The position numbers and the translations under genes were made by a program. Shown here piece after piece: positions 27,834 to 37,034 of a DNA stretch of 64,000 bases. This DNA comes from Candidatus Terraquivivens ruidianensis (lineage in GTDB: Archaea; Thermoproteota; Nitrososphaeria_A; Caldarchaeales; Wolframiiraptoraceae). Every line of letters starts with the position of its first letter. Within the stretch, counting starts at the first letter, position 1. The DNA is taken from the NCBI GenBank assembly GCA_023267975.1, contig JALNLA010000001.1:186001-250000 (forward strand). Reading direction: 5' to 3'. The notes below the pieces were generated by a model. That model was not told the DNA's origin. It was given only the letters and a program-made list of their open reading frames with translations, and made no database searches.

Positions 27834-28319
27834 ATGTCAACGTGGTATGCCACCTTCAAGAAACTTACACTTATAAATGTAGTGGTAGCGTGCTTATGGA
27901 CGCTTATTATGGTGCTTCCCATACAACCATTTCCGACGATTCTGAGAATAATCGTTGGTGGTGGTCCAGGGACGTGGCTCATACTAGGCTACATCTTATA
28001 CCTAGTTGTGGGGTTCGCTGGGCATCTTGGATTCTCGTATCTTTACTACCTCATCGAAAAAGTTGAATATAGAAAAGTCAACGGACTGTTAGCGGGTTTA
28101 AATATAATCACGATGTATATTGGGATAACAGGAGCTAGTTTCATGCTAGCTATTGCTGGCATACTAGGTGGATATGCATCAACGATACTCCATTCATCGT
28201 CTGAGGAGGTACGTCTAATCCTAGAACCATTCGTTAACCCTATCCGAATACTATCAATTGTGGCTATTATAGGAGTGCTCCTCGGGATAGCGGCGCTTTA
28301 CCTTTCAAAGAGAACTTAA
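27834..28319 (+). CDS. Four-helix integral membrane protein, unknown function
   Basis: The 161-residue protein has four predicted membrane helices (about residues 10-28, 45-70, 85-112 and 138-157) and almost no soluble part. It is clearly related to the membrane protein at 29.3 kb: both share a GxxGxWxxxGYxxYLxVG segment and a second IxGAxxxLxIxGxLGG segment. The layout recalls small heme-copper oxidase or cytochrome-like helical modules, but no His pair is conserved here, so no function is assigned. It sits between nusA and rps12. Its last 53 bases overlap the end of the next, convergent gene. Confidence 0.7.
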   Translation: MSTWYATFKKLTLINVVVACLWTLIMVLPIQPFPTILRIIVGGGPGTWLILGYILYLVVGFAGHLGFSYLYYLIEKVEYRKVNGLLAGLNIITMYIGITGASFMLAIAGILGGYASTILHSSSEEVRLILEPFVNPIRILSIVAIIGVLLGIAALYLSKRT

Positions 28320-29259
28320 CAACATGAATCTTTATTTTGAATATTTTTAAAATAATCATGGCTAGGCTAATTGATGATACCAATAACGCTACCATGAAAA
28401 CTATGAGCGCGTTTAGGTCACTAAGGGAGTCGCTCCAACGTTCCCAGCTAGGCGAGTAGTACCAAACAGCTTTTCCGTCAGGTGTAAAATACATTGAGAT
28501 ATAAGAAGGCACATGTACAATCCCCCCAACTTGGAACAAAGGGCTCCGATCAAACACCATTCCGTCACCGACGTACCATCTACCAGTAACCTGAACGCCA
28601 TTAAGTAGTATATTATGAAGTGTCATGTTTTCCATATGCTCGAACACGCTCTCAGTCGTTGTGTAAGATTCTAGAGCGATTATTTCCTGCTCGCCCGGCA
28701 TGAAAACAGCGCTACCGTCGTTAAGCATATCAGCTACCCTACAATCTCCCGTGTTAAGGTTACAGACCCTTTCCATCCACACAATACTCGGTCCAATGTT
28801 GTTTGAGTAAATAGACATGGATATAGCATCGCCCGGTTTCATAGTTGGTCCGCTCTTAATAGAAATTGGGACGTAACTTTTTTCTACTGAAACAACTTCC
28901 GCTATGTACATGCTGTAGACAAACCACAGATTCTCTTCGGGATAGAGTCCGGCAGCAACCTGTACGATGTTCCCTGATTTTGTCATGGCGCTCAAGATGA
29001 CGTAAATCGTCCCATCCGTCTGATTTATCTTAGGTAATGTCACGACGACTGTTACGTTGTTAACTTTATCCCAGCGAACCGTTGAACCATTTTCTAGTGA
29101 CCCCCCATCCGGGACTATTAGACCAAGTCCCCAACTATACCCTGTCTCTGGAGCATCCCACGAAGCGGCGGCGGATGAACTTATTGGAACGGTGTTTGTA
29201 AAGATGCTTAAGCTTATCAACGCTAACCATGTAATGAGGGCTAGTGAGCTGGCTTGCAT
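28267..29259 (-). CDS. Secreted membrane-anchored protein, unknown
   Basis: The 330-residue protein starts with a signal-peptide-like hydrophobic segment (about residues 5-24). A long beta-rich extracellular domain with two Cys in VCNLNTGDCRV follows (about 165-175). It ends with a membrane helix (about 283-310) and a basic cytoplasmic tail. No enzymatic motif is seen. It lies between the two related four-helix membrane genes, so the three may form one extracytoplasmic complex. The 3' end overlaps the upstream membrane gene on the other strand by 53 bases, which is unusual but both frames look real. Confidence 0.7.
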   Translation of the reverse strand: MQASSLALITWLALISLSIFTNTVPISSSAAASWDAPETGYSWGLGLIVPDGGSLENGSTVRWDKVNNVTVVVTLPKINQTDGTIYVILSAMTKSGNIVQVAAGLYPEENLWFVYSMYIAEVVSVEKSYVPISIKSGPTMKPGDAISMSIYSNNIGPSIVWMERVCNLNTGDCRVADMLNDGSAVFMPGEQEIIALESYTTTESVFEHMENMTLHNILLNGVQVTGRWYVGDGMVFDRSPLFQVGGIVHVPSYISMYFTPDGKAVWYYSPSWERWSDSLSDLNALIVFMVALLVSSISLAMIILKIFKIKIHVVKFSLKGKAPLSRGALL

Positions 29260-29340
29260 CGATACCTTCAGATTCCATTTAGTTACGGCTTTATACCCTT
29301 TTATCGTTTAATGTGCTCCCTAAAAAATAGGAAAAGAAGG

Positions 29341-29883
29341 TTAAGTCTTCTTGGCCCATGCGATTAGGTATCCCAGACCGCCCAGCAATACACCGACCGC
29401 AAGGATTATTATGAAAATCGAAATCCACGTCGGATAGCCAAGAGGGATTCCGTAAAACACGTTCACGTGTACTTGGCCAGGATTCCATCCTTTGCCGCCT
29501 ACTTCTGGTGGAAGCATCGCAGCTCCTCCCAGATATCCGCCGATCATTAACAACCATGTGGCACCTATGACTCCGACATTCATTAAGACGAGATGTAGCC
29601 ATGCTAGCATGTTTGCCGCACCCGTGTAAGGTTTTCTGAGTGTAGACTCTATATGGTGATAGAATAGTGCCGTTACCGCCACTCCAATCACTCCGACTAT
29701 GAGGTATGTTGTGTAACCCACCGTAAACCAGTTGCCAGCGCTGCCGAAAGCTATGACCCTTGATACCTCAGGCTTCAGCCAGAATATTTGACCTAAGACG
29801 AAATATGCGGTTAATGCTGTTGCTAAAGCGCCTTGGAATATCGCCGCGACAACGAATCTAGAGGCCCATTTACTCTCGCTCAT
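29341..29883 (-). CDS. Four-helix integral membrane protein, paralog of the 27.8 kb gene
   Basis: The 180-residue protein begins at ATG 29883 (MSESKWASR), preceded by a GGGG-containing ribosome site. An upstream extension to 29967 is open but reads as a basic, non-family stretch. It has four helices and shares the GxxGxWxxxGY and GATxxLMIGGYLGG blocks with its paralog. In addition it carries HH in FYHHIEST and a His in WLHLVLMN at helix edges, which could bind heme or metal. The loop between helices 3 and 4 is longer (PPEVGGKGWNPGQVHVN). The function is not recognised. It may pair with the adjacent secreted protein. Confidence 0.72.
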   Translation of the reverse strand: MSESKWASRFVVAAIFQGALATALTAYFVLGQIFWLKPEVSRVIAFGSAGNWFTVGYTTYLIVGVIGVAVTALFYHHIESTLRKPYTGAANMLAWLHLVLMNVGVIGATWLLMIGGYLGGAAMLPPEVGGKGWNPGQVHVNVFYGIPLGYPTWISIFIIILAVGVLLGGLGYLIAWAKKT

Positions 29884-30093
29884 ACTTTTCCCCTTCTTTC
29901 TTAACAGTGTTATATAAAACCTTTTAATAAATATTTTTAATGATGTATTCATAGCTCTTTCCATCATTTATAATAAGCCGCTCCATGTCCGTGATGGGAA
30001 TGGCCACAATTAATTTAACATTCAGCAGGCCCGAGAAAAGAGAAGAGTTTTTAAGTTGCTTACCGGACATCCATTTTCAGTCGAGGATGGGTC

Positions 30094-30522
30094 ATGGGTA
30101 ATGGGCTGTTTGCAGCGAGGAAGCTTGTCCAAAATAGGAAGAAGTTTAAGTGGAGTCAGCGAGAATACCGCATTAGGATGCTCCAGCTTAAGCTAAAGAC
30201 CGACCCGCTCGAAGGTGCACCCATGGCCCGTGGCATAGTCCTACAAAAGATTGGGATAGAATCCAGGCAACCGAACTCAGCCGTTAGGAAGGCCGTCAGA
30301 GTTCAGTTGATTAAGAACGGCAAGGTCGTCTCGGCATTTCTGCCAGGAGATGGTGCGCTAAACGTTGTTGATGAACACGATGAAGTGATAATCAGCGGCA
30401 TAGGCGGCTCGATGGGCAAAAGCTACGGCGACCTTCCAGGTGTTAGATACAAAGTAGAGTTGGTGAACGGAGTTCCGCTTAACCTGTTAATTACTGGTGA
30501 GGCTAAAAAGCCGAAGAGGTGA
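30094..30522 (+). CDS. rps12: Small ribosomal subunit protein uS12
   Basis: The 142-residue protein is archaeal uS12 at the decoding centre. It shows [23 protein letters not shown] (Pro-Asn-Ser block about residues 60-70), [14 protein letters not shown] and [14 protein letters not shown]. It restarts the ribosomal operon after the inserted membrane genes and is followed by rps7 with overlapping stop and start codons. Confidence 0.97.
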   Translation: MGNGLFAARKLVQNRKKFKWSQREYRIRMLQLKLKTDPLEGAPMARGIVLQKIGIESRQPNSAVRKAVRVQLIKNGKVVSAFLPGDGALNVVDEHDEVIISGIGGSMGKSYGDLPGVRYKVELVNGVPLNLLITGEAKKPKR

Positions 30523-31088
30523 CTATCTTGATAGGCTTTAAAGTATTCGGTAAATGGGATACGGATGGTATTGAGATAAAAGACCCAGGCCTACAGCGAT
30601 ACATTTGCCTTAAACCAACGTTGCACTCCGGCGGAAGACACGAGCACAGGAGGTTCGGGAAAGCTCAGGTTAGCATAGTTGAACGTCTTGCAAACATGTT
30701 CATGAGACCCGGGAGGAATGGTGGAAAGAAGTCCAAAGCTCTTAAAATAGTTCGTAACGCTCTAGAGATAATTTACCTGAGAACTGGTACGAATCCCGTG
30801 GAGGTCTTGGTGAGGGCGCTCGAAAATGCCGCACCAAGAGAGGACGTAACAAGGCTCAGCTACGGAGGTATCGTATACTTTAAAGCCGTTGATATATCGC
30901 CCCAGAGGAGGTTAGACTTGGCACTCAGATATATAACCACGGCGGCCCGCGATGCTAGCTTCAAGAGCAGGAAAACGGTGGATGAGTGTTTAGCCGACGA
31001 AATAATATTGGCATCACAAAATGACAGCAAAAGTTATGCCATTAAGAAGAAGTTCGAACTGGAGAGGGTTGCTTTATCGTCAAGATAA
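30519..31088 (+). CDS. rps7: Small ribosomal subunit protein uS7
   Basis: The 189-residue protein is archaeal uS7, which nucleates 30S head assembly. Marks are [26 protein letters not shown] and [26 protein letters not shown] (core motifs about residues 48-70 and 94-118). The GTG at 30519 overlaps the rps12 stop, and a TTG at 30528 is the alternative. The C-terminus ends VALSSR. In many archaea EF-2 lies in this operon, but here the EF-2 gene is 25 kb away. Confidence 0.97.
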   Translation: MTILIGFKVFGKWDTDGIEIKDPGLQRYICLKPTLHSGGRHEHRRFGKAQVSIVERLANMFMRPGRNGGKKSKALKIVRNALEIIYLRTGTNPVEVLVRALENAAPREDVTRLSYGGIVYFKAVDISPQRRLDLALRYITTAARDASFKSRKTVDECLADEIILASQNDSKSYAIKKKFELERVALSSR

Positions 31089-31137
31089 GACATACCTCCA
31101 CATCATGCATAAAAGTTTTAAAAACAAGCCCCTACAA

Positions 31138-31149
31138 GCTTATATATAC
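31138..31149 (+). promoter_or_regulatory. TATA box of the EF-1A gene
   Basis: GCTTATATATAC sits about 50 bases before the EF-1A start in the 106-base gap after rps7. A GGTGG ribosome site lies just upstream of the ATG. EF-1A and rps10 can therefore be made independently of the rps12-rps7 transcript. Confidence 0.6.
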
Positions 31150-31194
31150 CCAATCCAGAAACGATGAACGTAAGTAGTAAGCGGTGGAAGTAGA

Positions 31195-32490
31195 ATGTCT
31201 ACCAAACCACACCTAAACTTGGTAGTCATCGGGCATGTGGACCATGGGAAGTCAACAACGATGGGCCATCTACTGTATAAATTGGGCGCCATCGACGAAA
31301 GGACTATTCAGACATATGAGGAAGAGGCGAAAAAGCTCGGAAAGGAGACGTTTAAGTATGCATGGGTGCTTGACAGGATTAAGGAGGAGCGAGAAAGAGG
31401 GCTGACGATAGACCTTGCGTTCCAAAGATTCGAGACTAAGAAATATTACTATACGTTAATTGACGCTCCTGGTCACAGGGACTTCGTGAAGAACATGATA
31501 ACTGGAGCAAGTCAGGCTGACGTCGCCGTCTTAGTCGTTTCTGCAAAGAAAGGTGAGTATGAGGTAGGGATAGCACACGGCGGACAGACGAGGGAACATG
31601 CTTTCTTAGCGTTTATGCTGGGCATAAAACAACTGGTTGTTGCAATTAACAAGATGGATGATAGCACGGTCAATTGGTCCCAGGCCAGGTACAATGAGGT
31701 AAAGCAAGGTGTACAGGACTTGCTAAAGCTAATCGGTTACGACCCCTCAAAGATAAACTTCATACCGATATCTGGATGGTTAGGTGACAACCTAGTAGAA
31801 CGGAGTAAAAACCTTCCATGGTACAATGGACCGACTTTACTAGAGGCTTTAGACGCGTTCCAAGAGCCGCCGAAGCCTATTGACAAGCCTTTGAGAATCC
31901 CGTTACAGGCGGTTTACTCTATTAAGGGTATAGGAACGGTACCCGTCGGGAGAGTCGAGACGGGCGTCCTGAAGCCTGGTGATACAGTTGTTATCATGCC
32001 ACCTAACGTAAAGGCTGAGGTCAAGAGTATAGAGATGCACCACCAACCTTTACAGCAGGCAGTACCTGGCGACAACATAGGCTTTAACCTAAAGGGTGTA
32101 GAGAGAACCCAGCTTGCGAGGGGCATGGTTGCCAGCCATCCAGATAGTCCATGTAGTGTAGCGAAAGAGTTTCTTGGTCAGATAGTAGTGATATACCATC
32201 CGACAGCTATAGCTGCCGGTTATACGCCGGTCATGCACGTACACACGGCACAGGTGGCCGTAAAGTTTGTTGAACTTGTATCAAAAATCGACCCAAGGAC
32301 TGGACAAGTTGTGGAGAAGAACCCCCAATTCCTGAAGACGGGAGACATAGCGCTCGTGAAGCTTATGCCGTTACAGCCGACAGCACTCGAACCTTACTCT
32401 CAATTCCCTGAGCTGGGTAGGTTCGCCATCAGAGACAGCGGTATGACTATAGCTGCTGGTATCGTTAAGGAGATAACCCAGAAGGCTTAA
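31195..32490 (+). CDS. tuf: Translation elongation factor 1A
   Basis: The 431-residue GTPase delivers aminoacyl-tRNA to the ribosome. It shows the P-loop GHVDHGKSTT (about residues 13-22), the switch II DAPGHRDFVK (about 90), the guanine specificity motif NKMDD (about 151) and the domain III end IAAGIVKEI. Length and motifs are those of archaeal EF-1A. It has its own TATA box and is followed by rps10 after 28 bases. There is no interruption of the P-loop codons, unlike EF-2. Confidence 0.98.
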   Translation: MSTKPHLNLVVIGHVDHGKSTTMGHLLYKLGAIDERTIQTYEEEAKKLGKETFKYAWVLDRIKEERERGLTIDLAFQRFETKKYYYTLIDAPGHRDFVKNMITGASQADVAVLVVSAKKGEYEVGIAHGGQTREHAFLAFMLGIKQLVVAINKMDDSTVNWSQARYNEVKQGVQDLLKLIGYDPSKINFIPISGWLGDNLVERSKNLPWYNGPTLLEALDAFQEPPKPIDKPLRIPLQAVYSIKGIGTVPVGRVETGVLKPGDTVVIMPPNVKAEVKSIEMHHQPLQQAVPGDNIGFNLKGVERTQLARGMVASHPDSPCSVAKEFLGQIVVIYHPTAIAAGYTPVMHVHTAQVAVKFVELVSKIDPRTGQVVEKNPQFLKTGDIALVKLMPLQPTALEPYSQFPELGRFAIRDSGMTIAAGIVKEITQKA

Positions 32491-32518
32491 CCACCGATAA
32501 AGTAGGGGCAGCATCCTG

Positions 32519-32830
32519 ATGCCTCAGATGATACGTGTTAAGCTTACGAGTACCGACTTGGAGAAGTTGGATAAGGTCTGCGAAGAGATAAAAGATATAG
32601 CGGATAAGACGGGCACGAAGATCTCCGGCCCCATACCCCTACCTAAAAAAAGGCTGACTCTTCCAGTCAGGAAATCTCCATGTGGCGAAGGAACGAAGAC
32701 TTGGCGTAAGCATGAGTTGAGGATTCATAGAAGATTAATAGATATGAGTATAAGCGACCAAAGAGTTCTTCGACAAATAATGAGGATTCAGATACCAGAT
32801 GAAGTAAGTGTTGAAATGACCGTCAAGTAA
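32519..32830 (+). CDS. rps10: Small ribosomal subunit protein uS10
   Basis: The 103-residue protein is uS10, with RVKLTSTDLEKLD at the start, GPIPLPKKRLTLPVRKSPCGEG in the loop (about residues 38-59) and HELRIHRRLIDM. It is part of the 30S head. It is the last gene of the EF-1A unit and converges at 4 bases with the regulator gene on the opposite strand. Confidence 0.97.
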   Translation: MPQMIRVKLTSTDLEKLDKVCEEIKDIADKTGTKISGPIPLPKKRLTLPVRKSPCGEGTKTWRKHELRIHRRLIDMSISDQRVLRQIMRIQIPDEVSVEMTVK

Positions 32831-32833
32831 AAA

Positions 32834-33742
32834 CTATACAAATCCCATAACCTTATTTACGAAGAACGAAAAGTAAAGCAGCGAAAAGCTAACCATTGCA
32901 GCGCTCTGCCATTTGACGTTTTTAGCGTAAGATATGCCAGCGATCATTAAAATGGTAGTTATGCCTTGCGATATTAATAAGAGCACGTCCCTAACTATGA
33001 AGTAGTTGCCGGTACCTGGAGATGGTATCGCGTTAAGTTTAAAGAGCCTATCTATCGTTACGACCCCAGGCAGTATCGAAAGAGGTAAAAGTGAAAGTAG
33101 CAAACACAACAGGAACTTGACGTGTTCTGCGTAGTTGTTCTTTAACCAACTCTTTATGGAAGGCAGAAACTCTCTTCCGCTAGGGACCCTAAAAGTTTTC
33201 ACCCTACCTGCGGCGACCCAACTCATGATCGAAGTGTAAACGTATATGATAAGGATGCTGATAAGAAAATTTGCTCCAAATTCCAGAATGGTAAAGCGAG
33301 GCTTGTCCAGCACATGGAGTATAAAAGGAATAAACTTTGCATAGATCATTAAGGCACTAATAACCGATATCGAGAGTAATGGAAGGAAGACTCTCATGGC
33401 CATACTCTCATAAATCGGGGTAAAAAGATTGAGTGGAAAGAATATGCTTGAGAGTATAGTGAATAGTTTTCCGGGTGGCTCCTTACTAAGTAACCCCTCG
33501 GGCCCCGCCTGCTCCGTTAAAGCCTTGTAAACTTTCTGCCCCTCCGGAGTCAGCGTATAGTTCCTCTTCTGGTCCTGTTGAACTAGCCCCCCAAGCTGGC
33601 GCAAGTTGTAGTAGAGTGAGCCCGTGCTTATTCCCAGCTTATCGCGGAGGGCTGTGGCGCTTATCTTGCCCGCCTCACCTATGGCCAAGATTATCTTACG
33701 TCTACTCTTGTGCCTGAGGAGCCACATTAGGTCTTCTTCCAA
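32834..33742 (-). CDS. Membrane-tethered winged-helix regulator
   Basis: The 302-residue protein joins an N-terminal winged helix-turn-helix domain (about residues 1-85: RKIILAIGEAGKISATALRD, GISTGSLYYNLRQL, YTLTPEGQKVYKAL) to a C-terminal part with about five or six membrane helices. This is the layout of one-component archaeal regulators anchored in the membrane. The ligand and target genes are unknown. It stands alone, divergent from the AbrB-like gene by 195 bases, which hold an AT-rich promoter region. The C-terminal SFLLYFSFF segment suggests a last helix near the end. Confidence 0.78.
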   Translation of the reverse strand: MEEDLMWLLRHKSRRKIILAIGEAGKISATALRDKLGISTGSLYYNLRQLGGLVQQDQKRNYTLTPEGQKVYKALTEQAGPEGLLSKEPPGKLFTILSSIFFPLNLFTPIYESMAMRVFLPLLSISVISALMIYAKFIPFILHVLDKPRFTILEFGANFLISILIIYVYTSIMSWVAAGRVKTFRVPSGREFLPSIKSWLKNNYAEHVKFLLCLLLSLLPLSILPGVVTIDRLFKLNAIPSPGTGNYFIVRDVLLLISQGITTILMIAGISYAKNVKWQSAAMVSFSLLYFSFFVNKVMGFV

Positions 33743-33937
33743 CTTTTAATACCCTCCGCGCATTTAGGTTAAGGTCGTTATAATAATATAAATATTAATG
33801 GGTAGATTGACCTTTAGTACATAAACAGTTTAAACGTGCTTTTAAGGTACATCGTTCACTAAAAACAGCAGGACATGAACCAGAATACTACATAGATATG
33901 CTTAAAGCGTTACGCGTGTACTAAATGCTGGAAAGAA

Positions 33938-34537
33938 ATGCCGCAAACTCAAAAGAAGGAAGCACTCGAATGGGTAGAGGATAGTGTGGTTTTTAGGGGT
34001 ATAATAAGGCGAAGCGGAAACAGTTTGGCCATAACGATTCCCGCCGAACTCCTTCAACGATTTCTTTTGAAAGAGGGCCAAGAGTTCGTTATGCTGGGAA
34101 TGAGTCGGCTCAAGCCTGAGTTTGAGGGTGCCCTCCAGATTTACTTGGGTTATTTTATCATTTACGAGAAAGCATTCGGGATTGCTCTAACGCTCTCAGT
34201 TGATGAGAGGCTCGGCGAGATTTTAAAAACTCTTGAACAAATTAGCGCAAAGCACGGTGCGACCAAGTGTACGAAACGCATGCTTGAAGACGGTAAGTTG
34301 GGGTTCAGGGCGGTATTCGGTATGATAACTGATGAAGGCTTTAAAAGGTTAAGGACGAAGGAGGACGTGGAATCTATAATGACGGAGATGTTAGCCGAGC
34401 TACTCAGCGTAGGCGTAAAAGTCGAATCGTCTAGCATCTTTGAGGAGATAATCGAGTGGAGGAACTTAGACCCATCCTTGATATCTAAGCTTCCGCATAA
34501 GGCAGTAGAAATGGTAAGATGGAAGTGGGAGATATAG
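33938..34537 (+). CDS. SpoVT/AbrB-domain regulator
   Basis: The 199-residue protein has an N-terminal swapped-hairpin AbrB-like DNA-binding domain (FRGIIRRSGNSLAITIPAEL, about residues 19-38, then LLKEGQEFVML). A helical C-terminal half of unknown fold follows. Proteins of this size with an AbrB domain are common archaeal regulators or PhoU-like partners. It is followed by the EndoQ gene after 34 bases on the same strand. No target operator was identified. Confidence 0.72.
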   Translation: MPQTQKKEALEWVEDSVVFRGIIRRSGNSLAITIPAELLQRFLLKEGQEFVMLGMSRLKPEFEGALQIYLGYFIIYEKAFGIALTLSVDERLGEILKTLEQISAKHGATKCTKRMLEDGKLGFRAVFGMITDEGFKRLRTKEDVESIMTEMLAELLSVGVKVESSSIFEEIIEWRNLDPSLISKLPHKAVEMVRWKWEI

Positions 34538-34571
34538 CGAACGAAATTCATAGGTTGGAGAAGGGTAAACC

Positions 34572-35864
34572 TTGAGGATTTATGCAGACCTACATATCCA
34601 CAGTTATTATTCTGGCGCAACCTCAAGGAACATGAACTTGGAAGAAATTGCTCGGTATGCTACGATAAAGGGTTTAGGGTTGCTGGGAACAGGTGATGCC
34701 TTCCATCCGGGATGGTTTAATGAACTAAGCGAGCGCTTAGAAGAGTTGGACGGTACAGGAATCTATAGACTGAAGTTTTCCGAAAACTCAGTTTACTTCA
34801 TCTTCCAAACCGAGGTGGCCACTGTGCATCGTTACAAAGAAAAGGTCAGAAAGATACATCATGTAATCCTCATACCCTCGAAGGAAGTGTCTGCGCAGCT
34901 TGCGGATAGGCTCTCGACATGCGGTGACTTAGCATCTGACGGCAGACCAGTCCTTACGATAACGCCTGCGGAACTTTTCGACATAATTTTAGAAACCGAA
35001 AGGAGAAGCTTGATGTTTCCAGCTCATGCTTGGACACCATGGTGGTCCGTTTTCGGAAGTTTCAGCGGTGTGGATTCTTTAGAGGAAGCTTACGAGGACA
35101 GAGCTAAGAATGTTTGTGCTTTGGAGACTGGGCTGAGTAGTGACCCTCCCATGAACTGGAGAGTTAGCAGCTTAGACAGACTAACGTTGATAAGCGCTAG
35201 CGACGCGCATAGCCCCTATCCTTTTAGGCTTGGAAGGGAGGCCGTAGTGTTCGAGCTGGGCAGACTAACCTACGATGAGATTGCGGATGCTATTAGAAAG
35301 AAGGACAGAAATAGGATAACTATGACGATAGAGGTTCCACCAGCTTACGGCAAGTACCACTGGTCAGGGCACAGGAACTGTAATGTTGGTCCCATATCAC
35401 CAGAAAATGCAAAGAGCATTGGCTATAAGTGTGCGGTTTGTGGTAGAAAATTAACGAAAGGCGTTGACGATAGGGTTAACGAACTTGCAGATAGGCCTCC
35501 GGGTTATATTCCAGAAGACTCGATAGGTTTCAAGTATGCACTACCTCTTCAGGAGCTCATAGCGGTCTCAGAAGGTATAAGTCCGGAATCTGAACAGAGG
35601 TTATTGTCCAGCAAGGTTTGGAAGGAGTACAGTAGACTAATATCGCTCTTAGGCAACGAGTTCAAGATAATGTTTGAGACGTCAGAGGAGGAGCTAAAGG
35701 GCGCGATGGGGCCCCAGCTGACAAACCTCATTATGGCGGTGAGGCGGAACGAGATCAGGATAATTCCAGGGTTTGACGGTGTGTACGGTCGAATAATCTT
35801 TGGTGTAGAAGGAAATGTGGGTGAGCGAAAGCACACCAGCAAGAGGCTGGAAGAGTTTTTCTGA
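34572..35864 (+). CDS. Endonuclease Q (PHP-domain DNA repair nuclease)
   Basis: The 430-residue protein matches archaeal EndoQ. It starts with the PHP metal site LHIHSYYSGATS (about residue 8) and has GTGDAFHPGW, PAHAWTPWWSVFGS (about 151) and SASDAHSP (about 213). A zinc module with CAVCG and an earlier HRNC follows, then the family block DRVNELADRPPGY. EndoQ nicks DNA on the 5' side of hypoxanthine, uracil or abasic sites. The start is TTG at 34572, needed to include the first metal-binding motif. With endonuclease V at 8.9 kb the organism holds two incision routes for deaminated adenine, as expected for a thermophile. Confidence 0.9.
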   Translation: MRIYADLHIHSYYSGATSRNMNLEEIARYATIKGLGLLGTGDAFHPGWFNELSERLEELDGTGIYRLKFSENSVYFIFQTEVATVHRYKEKVRKIHHVILIPSKEVSAQLADRLSTCGDLASDGRPVLTITPAELFDIILETERRSLMFPAHAWTPWWSVFGSFSGVDSLEEAYEDRAKNVCALETGLSSDPPMNWRVSSLDRLTLISASDAHSPYPFRLGREAVVFELGRLTYDEIADAIRKKDRNRITMTIEVPPAYGKYHWSGHRNCNVGPISPENAKSIGYKCAVCGRKLTKGVDDRVNELADRPPGYIPEDSIGFKYALPLQELIAVSEGISPESEQRLLSSKVWKEYSRLISLLGNEFKIMFETSEEELKGAMGPQLTNLIMAVRRNEIRIIPGFDGVYGRIIFGVEGNVGERKHTSKRLEEFF

Positions 35865-35914
35865 GACCGAAATAGGTCATAAGAATATCTGACGAAGTAG
35901 AAAATGTTTTGTTA

Positions 35915-36802
35915 TTATTTCAACTCTAAGAACTTTAACGCGTTTTTCCACAATATTCCTTCAATTTCCTCATCGGTTAGGGTCGGCCATCCTGTCCTCT
36001 CCGCAATCTGATTGACTTTGTCTCTGATAATTTCTACCAAGTTCTTCCGAGGGCCAAAAAGAGGATAATCACTGCCGAACATCAACTTGTGTATCACACC
36101 GTACTCCTTTGCTTTAACAAGATTCCATGTAAGAATAGTTGGTCTGACCATGGCACTCACATCCATGTACATATTCGGTGCCTTCCGCACTAACAAAAGC
36201 GCCTCTTCTGTCCACGGGAATGCCATATGGGATACGCACATCTTCAGCTTAGGAAAATCCATCACAACGTCTTCTAAATACATAGGATGACCGTACTTCA
36301 TACATGCGGCGGTGCTTCCGACTGCAGCCGAGTGAAACATCACAGGAACATTCAGTTCTAAGGCTTTTTCGTAGAATGGATATGCCCTTCTGTCGTTGGG
36401 AAAGAAGAAGTTGTAAACCGGTAGGAACTTCAGACCCCTGAACCCATATTTAGTAACTGCCGTCTCAAATTCTAAGAGACCCCTCGCGTTGAACTCATTT
36501 CTACTGTCTATGGGTTGCACGCATGAAAAGCCTATGAGTCTATCTGGATTGCTCTTAACAAAATTGTAAACATGTTCATCGGGTACAAGGGTTGATGTTG
36601 AATAGTGAACAAACCCCATAACTACTGATACATTAACACCCGCCTCATCCATGTCTGCCAAAAATTTATCCTCGATAGGGAAATATCGTAAAACCGATCT
36701 CAGGGGATCTCCTACAAGATGTGCATATGAATCAAACCACTCCTGACTCCACTGCTTAGGAAACTCTCCTATATGAGCATGTACATCTATTATCATATCC
36801 AT
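35915..36802 (-). CDS. Amidohydrolase-2 family metal-dependent hydrolase
   Basis: The 295-residue TIM-barrel protein begins with the metal motif DVHAHIGEF (about residue 6). It continues with LKFLPVYNFF, MFHSAAV (about 151), CVSHMAFPW (about 188) and the late FGSDYPLFGPRKN with the catalytic Asp (about 244). This is the layout of the amidohydrolase-2 group, which includes decarboxylases and lactonases of aromatic or keto acids. The substrate cannot be told from the sequence. It is a single gene with its promoter in the gap next to tRNA-Arg. Confidence 0.83.
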   Translation of the reverse strand: MDMIIDVHAHIGEFPKQWSQEWFDSYAHLVGDPLRSVLRYFPIEDKFLADMDEAGVNVSVVMGFVHYSTSTLVPDEHVYNFVKSNPDRLIGFSCVQPIDSRNEFNARGLLEFETAVTKYGFRGLKFLPVYNFFFPNDRRAYPFYEKALELNVPVMFHSAAVGSTAACMKYGHPMYLEDVVMDFPKLKMCVSHMAFPWTEEALLLVRKAPNMYMDVSAMVRPTILTWNLVKAKEYGVIHKLMFGSDYPLFGPRKNLVEIIRDKVNQIAERTGWPTLTDEEIEGILWKNALKFLELK

Positions 36803-36868
36803 ACCTAAGAATTCAATATATCATTTAGTTAAATTTTAAGCTTTAAAACCAGGGTGGCTAACTACCAT

Positions 36869-36877
36869 AAAATATAC
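36869..36877 (+). promoter_or_regulatory. TATA box of tRNA-Arg
   Basis: AAAATATAC is centred about 30 bases before the first base of the mature tRNA, a normal archaeal distance for a stable RNA promoter. Confidence 0.55.
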
Positions 36878-36903
36878 ATGCACGGCCTGATGGGTTAGTC
36901 AGT

Positions 36904-36979
36904 GGGCCCGTAGCCTAGCAAGGATAGGGCGCTGGCCTCCGGAGCCAGTATTGCCTGGGTTCGAATCCCAGCGGGCCCG
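36904..36979 (+). tRNA. tRNA-Arg(CCG)
   Basis: The 76-nt gene folds into a full cloverleaf: acceptor GGGCCCG with CGGGCCC, D stem GCCT with GGGC, anticodon stem CTGGC with GCCAG, and T stem CTGGG with CCCAG around TTCGAAT. The anticodon loop CTCCGGA gives anticodon CCG. No intron is present and CCA is not encoded. Confidence 0.95.
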
Positions 36980-37034
36980 TAGCTGTTAACATAAGGAAAC
37001 AGATGACATACTGCCTTAACGATGCTAACGCATC

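Noticed and set aside
33810-33922. Open frame ending GHEPEYYIDMLKALRVY before the AbrB-like gene
   Set aside because: It has no start codon after the upstream stop and no recognised family. It could be a gene remnant, but support is too weak to call.
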